Below, one piece after another: positions 27,300-36,398 of a stretch of DNA of 64,000 nucleotides. A program made the position numbers and the translations under genes. This DNA is from Chryseobacterium oryzae. Lineage in GTDB: Bacteria; Bacteroidota; Bacteroidia; Flavobacteriales; Weeksellaceae. A model generated the notes under the pieces. That model was not told the DNA's origin and made no database searches. It saw nothing but the letters and a program-made list of their open reading frames with translations. Where the stretch lies: NCBI RefSeq assembly GCF_022811665.1, contig NZ_CP094529.1, positions 3,067,264 through 3,131,263 of the forward strand, written 5' to 3'. How positions within the stretch are numbered: position 1 is the first letter of the stretch; each line of letters starts with the position of its first letter.

Positions 27300-27830
27300 A
27301 TGATGAAAAAAATTATACTCTCGGCTTTTATTTTTTCTGCTTTGGTTTTAAATGCTCAAACAGAAAACAGTTCTCAGGACACAATGCACTCCAACTGGAC
27401 TTTCGGAGGGGGAATTGGAGCAAGTTTCGGAAGCAACAATTACTTTAATCTTTCCGCAGCACCACGAGTGGGATATCGGTTTACAGACAATCTGGAAGGC
27501 GGAGCTTTGGGAAGTATTTCTTGGCAGAAATCTAATTATTATCGTTCGACCATGTTCGGGTTGGGACCATTTCTGAACTATTATTTTGCAAGATCTTTTT
27601 TTGTAAGTGCCAATTATCAGCATTATTTTATCAACTATAAAGATACTTTTTACGATTTTAAAGCAACCAAAAATGAAGATGCTCTATATCTTGGCGGTGG
27701 TTATATGCAGAGTATCGGTAATAATTCTTATCTGCAATTAGGATTGATGTACAATGTATTGTGGAAAGAAAATTCGAGTATTTTCTCTAGCGGATTAGTG
27801 CCCAATATTGGATTTGTGGTAGGATTGTAA
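27300..27830 (+). CDS. Small outer-membrane beta-barrel protein
   Basis: The 176-residue protein has a signal peptide ending near LNAQT. Alternating glycine and aromatic strands follow (WTFGGGIGASFGSNNYFNLS, RVGYRF, FGLGPFLNYYF, LGLMYNVLW) with a short final strand. The shape fits an eight-strand OmpA/OmpX-like barrel. No enzymatic motif is seen. It is single, with its own promoter and terminator; a second Met follows the first. Confidence 0.75.
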   Translation: MMKKIILSAFIFSALVLNAQTENSSQDTMHSNWTFGGGIGASFGSNNYFNLSAAPRVGYRFTDNLEGGALGSISWQKSNYYRSTMFGLGPFLNYYFARSFFVSANYQHYFINYKDTFYDFKATKNEDALYLGGGYMQSIGNNSYLQLGLMYNVLWKENSSIFSSGLVPNIGFVVGL

Positions 27831-27863
27831 ATTATTGATTTTGGAAAATGTAAGAAAAAATAA

Positions 27864-27896
27864 AAAGCATCGGAAATATCCCGATGCTTTCTTTTT
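27864..27896. terminator. Bidirectional terminator between the beta-barrel gene and clpC
   Basis: AAAGCATCGG and CCGATGCTTT form a 10-bp stem. T-rich tails on both strands suit the convergent genes. Confidence 0.85.
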
Positions 27897-27914
27897 ATAG
27901 TTTAGTTATTCAAT

Positions 27915-30446
27915 CTAAGACTGAGATTTTTCAGCAGATTTTTTTGGTTTTGATGTTTTACCTTCTAATCCGTCTTTCGCTTCATTAAGATCAAGAACTA
28001 CCGTTTCTCCTTCAGTTAATTGTTTATTTACCAGCATTTCTGCCAATAAATCTTCAATATACTTCTGAATAGCTCTTTTTAGAGGTCTTGCTCCGAAATC
28101 TTTATCCCAACCTTTTTCAGAAATAAAATCTTTAGCATTATCTGTTAACTCAACTTTATAGTTCAGTTTTTCTAGTCTGCTGTAAAGTTTATTCAATTCG
28201 ATATCAATAATTTTCTTGATATCTTCTTTCTCAAGAGAGTTGAAGATAATAATATCATCAATTCTGTTTAAGAATTCCGGTGCAAATGCTTTTTTAAGTG
28301 CATTTTCTATAGTACCTCTGGCTCTGGAATCAGAATTGGTTTTCTTCGCATTTGTTCCGAATCCTACTCCATCCCCAAAATCTTTAATATCTCTTGTACC
28401 GATATTCGACGTAAGGATGATAATTGTATTTCTAAAATCAATTTTTCTACCTAAACTATCTGTAACGTGACCTTCATCTAAAATTTGAAGCAGGATATTG
28501 AATACATCCGGGTGAGCTTTTTCAATTTCATCCAAAAGAACAACTGCATAAGGTTTTCTTCGTACAGCTTCGGTTAATTGTCCGCCTTCTTCATACCCAA
28601 CATATCCCGGAGGCGCACCAACCAATCTTGAAACCGCAAATTTCTCCATATATTCGCTCATATCGATTCTTATTAAAGCTTCATCAGAATCGAAAAGCTC
28701 TCTTGCCATTACTTTACCAAGCTCTGTTTTACCGACACCCGTTGTTCCGAGGAAAATGAAAGTTCCGATGGGTCTGTTTGGATCTTTTAACCCGGCTCTG
28801 TTTCTCTGAATGGCTTTAACTACTTTTTTCACAGCATCTTCCTGACCGATTACTTTACCGTTCAGCTTTTCATCCATCTGAGCCAATTTGTCGAGTTCAT
28901 TTTTGCCAACTTTGGTTACAGGAACGCCACTCATCATAGAAACAACTTCTGCTACATTTTCTTCAGACACCGTTTCTTTCTTCTCTTTTACATCTTTATC
29001 CCACTGGTCCTGAGCAGAATTAAGCTCCATCTGCAAACGTTCTTCTTCGTCTTTCAGTTTTCTGGCTTCAAGATAATCCTGAGCTTTTACTGCTTTCTGT
29101 TTTAGCTCATTTATTTCCTCAATTTTCTTTTCGAAATCGATAATTGCAGTAGGAACTTTCATGTTTTTGATGTAAACACGAGAACCTGCCTCATCCATCG
29201 CATCAATAGCTTTGTCTGGTAAAAAACGGTCTGTTATATATCGAGATGTAAGATTTACACACGCCGCAATAGCTTCAGGAGTGTAAATTACATTATGATG
29301 TTCTTCATATTTATCTTTAATCTGATTCAAAATCTGGATGGTTTCTTCAATAGAAGTTGGCTCCACCATTACTTTTTGAAATCTTCTTTCTAAAGCTCCA
29401 TCTTTCTCGATGTACTGACGGTACTCATCCAAAGTAGTCGCACCAATGCATTGAATTTCCCCTCTTGCTAAAGCTGGCTTGAACATATTGGAAGCATCTA
29501 AACTTCCTGTAGAACTTCCGGCTCCAACAATAGTATGCAACTCATCTATGAATAAAATTACGTCACGGTTTTTCTCGAGTTCCGTCATAATGGCTTTCAT
29601 TCTTTCTTCGAACTGACCTCGGTATTTGGTTCCCGCAACCAGACTTGCAAGATCCAGGGTAATAACTCTTTTTCCGAAAAGAACTCTGGAAACTTTTTTC
29701 TGTTGAATTCTCAATGCCAAACCTTCAGCAATCGCAGATTTCCCAACACCCGGCTCACCAATTAAAAGAGGATTGTTCTTTTTTCTTCTCGATAAAATCT
29801 GAGAAACTCTCTCTATTTCTTTCTCGCGACCGATAACCGGATCTAATTTTCCGTCTCTTGCCAAGGCGGTTAAATCTCTACCAAAATTATCTAACGTTGG
29901 AGTTTTACTTTTTGCAGAACCTAGATTTCCGGTAGGTTTTCTCATTTGCTCAAATTCTTCTTTATCGTCATCGTCATCATAAGCAGAATTCCGCGGAGTT
30001 TGTCCAGAATTTTTCAGCATTTTTTGATATTCTCTAGACACACCTTCATAATCTACATCATAAGCGCCCAAAATAGTGGAAGTAGGATCTTCATATTTAT
30101 AAAGAATACCCAAAAGCAAATGAACAGTATTAATTTCGTTTGTTTTGTATTGTCTGCATTCGAGCTCTGCACGTTTAACGGCATGATCTGCCATTTTCGT
30201 GAAAGAAATATTGGTAACCTCCTCAGAAATAGGATTTAGACTTGCTGTATTTAAAGTTTCAATTTTTCTTCTGATCTGTGTTAAATCGGCATTAAGGTTT
30301 TGAAGGATTTCTTTTGCAGAGTTTTCTGTTTTTATAATACCTAAAAGTAGATGTTCTGTATTAAGAAATTCACTTTTCAGCCTTCGGGCTTCATTTTTGC
30401 TTTGCTTGAACACTTGGCTCAAACCTTGTGAAAACTTATAATCCAT
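27915..30446 (-). CDS. clpC: ClpC-type AAA+ unfoldase (Clp protease ATPase subunit)
   Basis: The 843-residue Hsp100 protein has two N-terminal repeat motifs (residues 1-145) and a first ATPase with GEPGVGKSAIAEG near 208. A UVR-type coiled middle domain (EARKLKDEEERLQ near 445) and a second ATPase with GTTGVGKTELGKVMA near 568 follow. The UVR motif and lack of a long ClpB linker make it ClpC rather than ClpB. It would unfold substrates for ClpP. The C-terminus is lysine-rich. It is single, with no CtsR or McsAB partners nearby. Confidence 0.94.
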   Translation of the reverse strand: MDYKFSQGLSQVFKQSKNEARRLKSEFLNTEHLLLGIIKTENSAKEILQNLNADLTQIRRKIETLNTASLNPISEEVTNISFTKMADHAVKRAELECRQYKTNEINTVHLLLGILYKYEDPTSTILGAYDVDYEGVSREYQKMLKNSGQTPRNSAYDDDDDKEEFEQMRKPTGNLGSAKSKTPTLDNFGRDLTALARDGKLDPVIGREKEIERVSQILSRRKKNNPLLIGEPGVGKSAIAEGLALRIQQKKVSRVLFGKRVITLDLASLVAGTKYRGQFEERMKAIMTELEKNRDVILFIDELHTIVGAGSSTGSLDASNMFKPALARGEIQCIGATTLDEYRQYIEKDGALERRFQKVMVEPTSIEETIQILNQIKDKYEEHHNVIYTPEAIAACVNLTSRYITDRFLPDKAIDAMDEAGSRVYIKNMKVPTAIIDFEKKIEEINELKQKAVKAQDYLEARKLKDEEERLQMELNSAQDQWDKDVKEKKETVSEENVAEVVSMMSGVPVTKVGKNELDKLAQMDEKLNGKVIGQEDAVKKVVKAIQRNRAGLKDPNRPIGTFIFLGTTGVGKTELGKVMARELFDSDEALIRIDMSEYMEKFAVSRLVGAPPGYVGYEEGGQLTEAVRRKPYAVVLLDEIEKAHPDVFNILLQILDEGHVTDSLGRKIDFRNTIIILTSNIGTRDIKDFGDGVGFGTNAKKTNSDSRARGTIENALKKAFAPEFLNRIDDIIIFNSLEKEDIKKIIDIELNKLYSRLEKLNYKVELTDNAKDFISEKGWDKDFGARPLKRAIQKYIEDLLAEMLVNKQLTEGETVVLDLNEAKDGLEGKTSKPKKSAEKSQS

Positions 30447-30597
30447 AATTTATCTCATTAGAATAAAAGCAACGTTGCCTTATATTCGATATCTAAATTA
30501 CAAATATTTTACCAAATAACAATTAATGACTTTATGGCAGAAAAATGTTTTTTATCTTTCTGAAAATGATTAAGTTTGTGATTCTCAAATTCTGTTC

Positions 30598-30831
30598 ATG
30601 AATCCTGATACCGCAACTTACATCGGTTATGCCGCTTCTCTTTTTATTGTTTTAAGTTTTATCCTGAAAGATTTAACAAAAATCAGGATTGTTAATTTAA
30701 TTGGCTGTATCTGTTTTGTAATCTACGGTATTTTCAGCGGTATGCTTTGGCCGGTTATTATCCCCAATGGAATTATCTGTCTGGTGCAGATTTATCATTT
30801 AATTGCGGCAAAAAATAAACATGAGCAGTAA
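30598..30831 (+). CDS. Small YgjV-like membrane protein
   Basis: The 77-residue protein has three hydrophobic segments and the pattern IGYAASLFIVLSFILKDLTK, IRIVNLIGCICFVIYG, WPVIIPNGIICLVQIYHL. This resembles half of a PQ-loop or YgjV-type inner-membrane protein; the function is not known. Its last 11 nt overlap the start of the glycosyltransferase at 30821, so translation is probably coupled. Confidence 0.7.
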   Translation: MNPDTATYIGYAASLFIVLSFILKDLTKIRIVNLIGCICFVIYGIFSGMLWPVIIPNGIICLVQIYHLIAAKNKHEQ

Positions 30832-31921
30832 AAAAATTTTAGTCTCCGCGTTCAGCAATTTGTATACGGATCAAAGAATAGAAAAAGTCTGCCGAACTTT
30901 ATACGAAAACGGATACCAAATTGAGCTAATTGGAAATGATTGGGGCGGTAAAACAGAAATGCACCGACCTTATCCTTTTTCCCGAATTTCTTTATCTTCC
31001 AAAAGCTTAAAAACCGCTTATTTTGAATTCAACTGGAAGCTGTATCATGAATTAAAATCTAAATTTGATAAAAACACAATTCTTTTAGCAAATGATTTGG
31101 ATGCACTGTTACCGAATTATTTAATTTCAAAAAAATACAATATTCCTTTGGTTTTCGACAGCCATGAGATTTTTTCTGAAATGCCTGCTATACAGGGTAA
31201 ACTGTCACAAAAACTGTGGAGATATCTCGAAAAAAGTCTTGTTCCGAAAATAAAATTCATGATGACTGCAAGTTCGGGGTATGCAGACTGGTTTCATAGA
31301 AAATATGGCGTGGATGCAGTGGTTGTAAGAAATGCACCTAGAAAGTTTGATTTTTCACAAAATATTCCCGAGAATAATCCTAAAATCATTTTATATCAAG
31401 GCGTTATCAATCCTTTCCGCGGAATTGACAAAGCGATATTGGCAATGCATCATCTTGAAAATGTAGTTTTTAAAATTGCAGGTGATGGTCCTATGAGAAA
31501 AGAATATGAAGATTTGGTTACAAAGGAAAATCTTCAGGAAAAAGTACAGTTTATAGGGAAATTGCTGCCACAGGATTTACGTAAAATTACGATTTTGGCA
31601 GATTGCGGAATGAGTATTGAAGAAAACGGCGGAGAAAGTTACTTTTATTCTTTGCCCAACAAAGTTTTAGACTGTATTCAGGGCAGAGTTCCTTTAATTA
31701 TGTCTCCATTTCCTGAAATGGAAAGCATTAAAAACAGGTTTAATGTGGGTGAGATTATCGAAAATCATAATCCTCAGTCTATTGCCAAAGCCATAAAAAA
31801 AGTGTTAGAAAAAGGCAGAAAAAATTATTTCCCTGAACTCGAAAAAGCTGCCGAAGCCTTATGTTGGGAAAATGAAGAGCACAAAATTCTGAATCTTTTT
31901 GAAAAAATTACACTCTCTTAG
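30821..31921 (+). CDS. Glycosyltransferase family 4-like
   Basis: The 366-residue protein has a GT-B fold. LVSAFSNLYTDQRIEKVCR opens the N-domain, and LYQGVINPFRGIDKAI and KIAGDGPMRKEYE near residues 198-235 mark the donor-binding domain. SIEENGGESYFYSLPNKVLDCI holds the E-x7-E-like pattern. It likely builds a surface polysaccharide. I start it at ATG 30821 because the longer frame from 30803 lies wholly within the upstream gene. It follows the YgjV-like gene with an 11-nt overlap. Confidence 0.88.
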   Translation: MSSKKILVSAFSNLYTDQRIEKVCRTLYENGYQIELIGNDWGGKTEMHRPYPFSRISLSSKSLKTAYFEFNWKLYHELKSKFDKNTILLANDLDALLPNYLISKKYNIPLVFDSHEIFSEMPAIQGKLSQKLWRYLEKSLVPKIKFMMTASSGYADWFHRKYGVDAVVVRNAPRKFDFSQNIPENNPKIILYQGVINPFRGIDKAILAMHHLENVVFKIAGDGPMRKEYEDLVTKENLQEKVQFIGKLLPQDLRKITILADCGMSIEENGGESYFYSLPNKVLDCIQGRVPLIMSPFPEMESIKNRFNVGEIIENHNPQSIAKAIKKVLEKGRKNYFPELEKAAEALCWENEEHKILNLFEKITLS

Positions 31922-31966
31922 TTTCAGAAATACACTATAAATGTCTGCTGCGTTATTCTAATCTTT

Positions 31967-31974
31967 TATCTTTG
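31967..31974 (+). promoter_or_regulatory. Putative -7 box of the bestrophin gene
   Basis: TATCTTTG fits TAnnTTTG and lies 17 nt before the ATG at 31992. Confidence 0.4.
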
Positions 31975-31991
31975 CAATATACAGTGTATTT

Positions 31992-32873
31992 ATGAGAGTT
32001 TACGACACCAAACATTTCCTTAAAATTCTTTTTAGCCTTCATAAAAGCGATACGTTGAAGATTCTTTTTCCTTCGATGCTTCTTATGGCTGTATATTCTT
32101 ACGGTGTTCAGTATCTTGAGATAGAATATCTTCATTTAACTTCAAACTCGAAGGTGAGTAATGTAGGGATGATTCATTCTTTACTCGGATTTGTACTTTC
32201 TTTGCTTTTGGTTTTCAGAACAAATACAGCGTACGACAGATGGTGGGAAGGCAGAAAACTGTGGGGAAAACTGGTAAATGATTCCAGAAACTTTGCCATA
32301 AAAATTAATTCTATTCTTGCAGAAGACAGGCAATCTGCATATCAAATTGCAAGATATATTAAATATTTTCCGCATTTTTTAGCAAAACACCTTTCTAAAG
32401 AATCTACGAGACTCGCATTGGATGAAGATTATTCTGAGATCGAAAACTCATTGAAAAATCATGGTCCTTCAGATTTAATAGCACTTCTTAGCCATAAATT
32501 ATATCAGCTTAAAAGAGAAGGTAAGATTACCGATACAGAAATGCTTTTTTTAGACACACAATTATCTGGTTTTCTGGAAGTTTGCGGCGGATGCGAGAGA
32601 ATTAAAAACACTCCTATTCCTTATTCTTATTCATCTTTTATAAAAAAGTTTATCATTCTGTATGTTTTGGCACTTCCCATTGCGTATGTCATTAATCTCG
32701 GATATTTTATGATTCCGCTAACGGTTTTTGTCTTTTATGTATTAATGAGTTTAGAATTAATCGCTGAAGAAATAGAAGATCCTTTTAATAATGATGAAAA
32801 CGATATTCCTATGGAAACTATTGCTCAGAACATCGAACGAAACGTTCATCAAATCATCGTTGGAAAAAAATAA
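31992..32873 (+). CDS. Bestrophin-family ion channel
   Basis: The 293-residue membrane protein carries the bestrophin signature FRTNTAYDRWWEGRKLWGKLVNDSRN (residues 75-100, here joined from two adjacent parts). There are hydrophobic segments near 25, 55 and 220-250, and a C-terminal DPFNNDENDIPME stretch like the cytoplasmic gate region. Bacterial bestrophins form pentameric ion channels. It is single. Confidence 0.92.
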   Translation: MRVYDTKHFLKILFSLHKSDTLKILFPSMLLMAVYSYGVQYLEIEYLHLTSNSKVSNVGMIHSLLGFVLSLLLVFRTNTAYDRWWEGRKLWGKLVNDSRNFAIKINSILAEDRQSAYQIARYIKYFPHFLAKHLSKESTRLALDEDYSEIENSLKNHGPSDLIALLSHKLYQLKREGKITDTEMLFLDTQLSGFLEVCGGCERIKNTPIPYSYSSFIKKFIILYVLALPIAYVINLGYFMIPLTVFVFYVLMSLELIAEEIEDPFNNDENDIPMETIAQNIERNVHQIIVGKK

Positions 32874-32927
32874 ACAGCTGAATTCGCTCTGCAATTGAAT
32901 TCATAAATTTTAAATAGAAATAATATT

Positions 32928-33458
32928 TTGGTACACAAATTAAAGCTTGAGGAGCTCAACAGAATAGATGTAGAAACATTCAAGAAAACAGATAAAATCT
33001 CTTTGGTCGTCGTGTTGGATAATGTTAGAAGTATGCATAATGTAGGAGCCACTTTCAGAACTGCGGATGCATTTTTGGTGGAAAAGATTGTTCTTTGCGG
33101 AATTACACCTCAACCTCCACACCGCGAAATCCATAAGGCGGCTCTGGGTGCTACAGAAAGTGTAGACTGGAGCTATGAAAAAGACATCAATACCGCTATT
33201 GAAAATTTGAAATTAAATGGCTTTGAAATTTTGGGAATCGAGCAAACTTCAAACAGCATTATGATTTCTGATTTTAAAATTGATCATTCTAAAAAATATA
33301 CCATTATTCTGGGCAATGAAGTAGACGGAATTAGCGATGAAGCTTTACCAAACATCGAAACTTTTCTTGAAATTCCTCAATTGGGAACCAAGCATTCTTT
33401 AAATGTAAGTGTTTGCGGAGGAATCGTAATGTGGGAGTTTGCAAAAGCCTTAAAATAA
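32928..33458 (+). CDS. SpoU/TrmH-family RNA methyltransferase
   Basis: The 176-residue protein has the three SPOUT motifs. These are VLDNVRSMHNVGATFRTADA near residue 30, ILGNEVDGIS near 126 and IPQLGTKHSLNVSVCGGIVMWE near 148. It would 2'-O-methylate a tRNA or rRNA; the exact site is unknown. The start is TTG at 32928, as no other start fits the conserved N-terminus. It is single, with a hairpin downstream. Confidence 0.9.
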   Translation: MVHKLKLEELNRIDVETFKKTDKISLVVVLDNVRSMHNVGATFRTADAFLVEKIVLCGITPQPPHREIHKAALGATESVDWSYEKDINTAIENLKLNGFEILGIEQTSNSIMISDFKIDHSKKYTIILGNEVDGISDEALPNIETFLEIPQLGTKHSLNVSVCGGIVMWEFAKALK

Positions 33459-33494
33459 AAAACTGCTTCTGTCTGAAAGACAGTGCAGTTTGAA
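33458..33494. terminator. Hairpin after the SpoU methyltransferase gene
   Basis: AAACTGC, TT, CTGTCT pair with AGACAG, T, GCAGTTT around GAA. The T-rich tail is better on the minus strand, where no gene is seen, so the + strand role is tentative. Confidence 0.5.
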
Positions 33495-33642
33495 ATAAAT
33501 CTAATAAAAAGTAAAAATGAAAGGCGACAAAGGTACATTTTTTTTGGACGCCGACAAATTTTTAAGAACGAAATTTTCAACTTTTCAAAAAAAACAGGTT
33601 GATAAGGAAATTGTTTAGTTGAATTTTTTATAAATTAGCACA

Positions 33643-34293
33643 ATGTTTATTAAGGACTATATCTCAAAAGATTTTCCGTGTTTTCATCTTTCTGATTCTA
33701 TAGAGTCGGCAAGAGAAACAATAGAAGCTTTTGGATATACACATATTTTCATTAAGAAATCTCATCACTTCCACGGTGCAATAGCCAAAGACTTCCTCTA
33801 TGAAGAAGAAGGCAGCCTTAAAAATCTGGAACATCAGATTGAAAGATTTGCTATTTTGGAAGACAATAATATTTTAGACAGCATTCGTCTTTTTTATACT
33901 TTCGATGCGAATGTAATTCCCGTCATCAATAAATCCGAAAAATATTTGGGATATATTACCTGTGATGATGTTTTCCGTACGCTATCAAAATATCCGCTTT
34001 TTTCAGAAACCGGTGCAATAATTACGGTAGAAGTACCTTCCAGAAAATATTCTATGACGGAAATTGCCAATATTGTAGAAAGCAACAATTCTAAATTTTA
34101 CGGAGGTTTTATCAGCATGATGTCGGATGAAGTCATCCAAGTAACATTGAAGATGAGCAATGAGAATCTAGCGTCTATTGATGCAACATTCGACAGATAC
34201 GATTACAGAATTGTAGAAAAATATTATTCTGACGAGAAAACAGATATGTTGAAAGACCGGTTTGGTTTTTTACAGAAATTTATAGAAATCTAA
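33643..34293 (+). CDS. CBS-domain protein
   Basis: The 216-residue cytoplasmic protein has a CBS pair over residues 1-125 (DYISKDFPCFHLSDSIESA, then FDANVIPVINKSEKYLGYIT). A C-terminal ACT-like half follows (TVEVPSRKYSMTEIANIVE, YRIVEKYYSDEK). CBS pairs bind adenine nucleotides. It stops 1 nt before nadK, so the two are almost certainly cotranscribed. A role in sensing the adenylate state next to NAD kinase is plausible but inferred. Confidence 0.85.
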   Translation: MFIKDYISKDFPCFHLSDSIESARETIEAFGYTHIFIKKSHHFHGAIAKDFLYEEEGSLKNLEHQIERFAILEDNNILDSIRLFYTFDANVIPVINKSEKYLGYITCDDVFRTLSKYPLFSETGAIITVEVPSRKYSMTEIANIVESNNSKFYGGFISMMSDEVIQVTLKMSNENLASIDATFDRYDYRIVEKYYSDEKTDMLKDRFGFLQKFIEI

Positions 34294-34294
34294 T

Positions 34295-35161
34295 ATGAAG
34301 GCAGCCATTTATTCGCAGAAAAAAGACTTAGATACTTTTTTATATTTAAGTAAATTTATCTCCGAGCTGGAAAGCAGAGGTGTAGAATCTGTTCTGTATA
34401 ACGAAATGGCAGAAGCACTTCAGTTTTCTAAAATTTTCGAAACTTTTTCTCATAAGCAAGATCTTATTGAAAAAAAAGTAGATCTTTTTTTTACTTTTGG
34501 AGGAGACGGAACCATTGTAAACGCTCTTACTTTTATAGAAGATTTAGAAATTCCTATTGTAGGAGTAAACACAGGAAGATTAGGTTTTCTCGCAAGTTTT
34601 ACCAAAGAGGAAGCCTTTAAAGCACTGGATTCTATCCTTAAAGGAGATGTAAAAACCAGCCGCCGTTCTGTAATTGAAGTTGTTTCTCCAAAATCTGAAG
34701 ATTTTTTTCCTTTTGCCTTGAATGATGTGACAATTTCCAGAAAAGAAACCACATCTATGATAACCGTAGATTCTTACATTAATAACGAATTTCTGAATGT
34801 TTTTTGGGGAGACGGCGTTATTGTTTCTACTCCAACAGGTTCTACTGCCTATTCTCTAAGTTGTGGAGGTCCTATTATTTCTCCCAACAACGAAAATTTT
34901 GTTATCACCCCAATCGCCCCTCATAATCTTAATGTAAGACCTTTGGTTGTGAATGATAAGGTCGAAATAAAATTCAGAGTGGAGAGCAGAGTTCCGCAAT
35001 ATTCTCTTTCATTAGACTCCAGACTTATTCATATCGAAACAGATCAGGAAATCGTGATCAAGAAAGCGAATTTTCAAATTTTGCTTGTGCAGCCAAACAA
35101 TCTCAGTTTCTACGAAACTATACGCCAGAAGCTTCTTTGGGGAAGAGACAAAAGAAATTAA
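34295..35161 (+). CDS. nadK: NAD kinase
   Basis: NadK makes NADP from NAD. The GGDGT motif is at about residues 68-72 (FTFGGDGTIV), followed by GVNTGRLGFLA near 92. The conserved GDGVIVSTPTGSTAYSLSCGGPI (two adjacent parts near 172-195) and a C-terminal SLDSR complete the pattern. The length of 288 is standard. It follows the CBS gene by 1 nt. Confidence 0.96.
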   Translation: MKAAIYSQKKDLDTFLYLSKFISELESRGVESVLYNEMAEALQFSKIFETFSHKQDLIEKKVDLFFTFGGDGTIVNALTFIEDLEIPIVGVNTGRLGFLASFTKEEAFKALDSILKGDVKTSRRSVIEVVSPKSEDFFPFALNDVTISRKETTSMITVDSYINNEFLNVFWGDGVIVSTPTGSTAYSLSCGGPIISPNNENFVITPIAPHNLNVRPLVVNDKVEIKFRVESRVPQYSLSLDSRLIHIETDQEIVIKKANFQILLVQPNNLSFYETIRQKLLWGRDKRN

Positions 35162-35231
35162 TTATTGATTAAAAAAATGTTATCTTTACAAGAATTTTCA
35201 AACTAAATTTAATCTTACTAAAAGCTAAAAT

Positions 35232-36302
35232 ATGAGCAGAATTTTTCCGGCAGGAGTTGCCACAGGTCAGTTAGTTACAGATATTTTTCAGCATGCGAAA
35301 GAAAATAAATTTGCATTGCCTGCAGTAAACGTAATCGGTTCGAGCACCGTAAACGCTGTAATGGAAACTGCTGCAAAACTAAATTCTCCAGTTATTATTC
35401 AGTTTTCCAACGGAGGTGCTGCTTTTAATGCAGGAAAAGGATTGAGCAATGACGGACAAAAAGCTGCCATTCTTGGTGCAATTGCAGGAGCTAAGCATAT
35501 TCACACTTTAGCAGAGGCTTACGGAGCTACCGTAATTCTTCATACCGATCATGCTGCAAAAAAATTATTACCTTGGATTGACGGTTTACTAGATGCAAGC
35601 GAAGAATTTTACAAACAAACCGGTAAATCGCTTTACTCATCTCACATGTTGGATCTTTCTGAAGAGCCTTTAGAAGAAAATCTTGAGATTTCTGCTCAAT
35701 ATTTCGAAAGAATGGCAAAAATGCAGATGACTTTAGAAGTTGAAATCGGTGTAACAGGTGGCGAAGAAGATGGTGTAGACAACTCTGGTGTTGATAACTC
35801 CTTATTGTACACTCAACCTGAGGATGTAGCTTATACCTATGAAAAATTAAAAGCTGTTTCTGATAACTTTACCATTGCTGCTGCTTTCGGAAATGTTCAC
35901 GGTGTTTACAAGCCAGGTAATGTAGTTTTAACTCCAAAAATCTTAGAAAACTCTCAAAAATTTGTTCAGGAAAAATTCGGAACTGCAGCTAAACCGGTAA
36001 ATTTTGTATTCCACGGTGGTTCTGGTTCTACTTTAGAAGAAATAAGAGAAGCAATTGATTATGGAGTAATTAAAATGAATATTGATACCGATCTTCAGTT
36101 TGCTTATACAGAAGGAATCAGAGATTATATGGTAAACAATGTAGAATATTTGAAAACTCAAATCGGAAATCCTGAAGGCGAAGAAAAACCAAACAAAAAA
36201 TTCTATGATCCGAGAGTTTGGGTAAGAAAAGGTGAAGAAACGTTCTCTAAGAGATTGGTACAGGCATTTGAAGATTTAAATAACGTAAATACGCTTAAAT
36301 AA
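35232..36302 (+). CDS. fbaA: Class II fructose-bisphosphate aldolase
   Basis: This zinc-dependent glycolytic aldolase cleaves fructose-1,6-bisphosphate. Zinc ligands lie in LHTDHAA near residue 107 and in FHGGSGS near 259, with the E in LEVEIGVTGGEED near 175. The tail CDS region NIDTDLQFA is also typical. At 356 residues it is the class IIA length (E. coli 359). A TATCTTTA near-match to the -7 box lies about 50 nt upstream. It is followed by a palindromic spacer before accD. Confidence 0.96.
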   Translation: MSRIFPAGVATGQLVTDIFQHAKENKFALPAVNVIGSSTVNAVMETAAKLNSPVIIQFSNGGAAFNAGKGLSNDGQKAAILGAIAGAKHIHTLAEAYGATVILHTDHAAKKLLPWIDGLLDASEEFYKQTGKSLYSSHMLDLSEEPLEENLEISAQYFERMAKMQMTLEVEIGVTGGEEDGVDNSGVDNSLLYTQPEDVAYTYEKLKAVSDNFTIAAAFGNVHGVYKPGNVVLTPKILENSQKFVQEKFGTAAKPVNFVFHGGSGSTLEEIREAIDYGVIKMNIDTDLQFAYTEGIRDYMVNNVEYLKTQIGNPEGEEKPNKKFYDPRVWVRKGEETFSKRLVQAFEDLNNVNTLK

Positions 36303-36307
36303 AATTT

Positions 36308-36374
36308 GTATAAAGTAAAATGTATAAAGTACAAAGTATTTTAATGCTCTGTTTTTATACATTTTACACTATAC
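36308..36374. repeat. Palindromic spacer between fbaA and accD
   Basis: GTATAAAGTAAAATGTATAA (from 36308) and its inverse at 36354-36374 pair with two mismatches in 21 around about 25 nt. No T run follows, so it is not a standard terminator. It could be a dispersed palindrome or an mRNA stability hairpin between two highly expressed genes. Confidence 0.55.
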
Positions 36375-36398
36375 ATTGTACATTAATACTTATTAAAA

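Noticed and set aside
30468..30477. GCAACGTTGC palindrome upstream of clpC as a stress operator
   Set aside because: Ten bases of symmetry is common by chance, and it matches no CtsR or HrcA site that I know.
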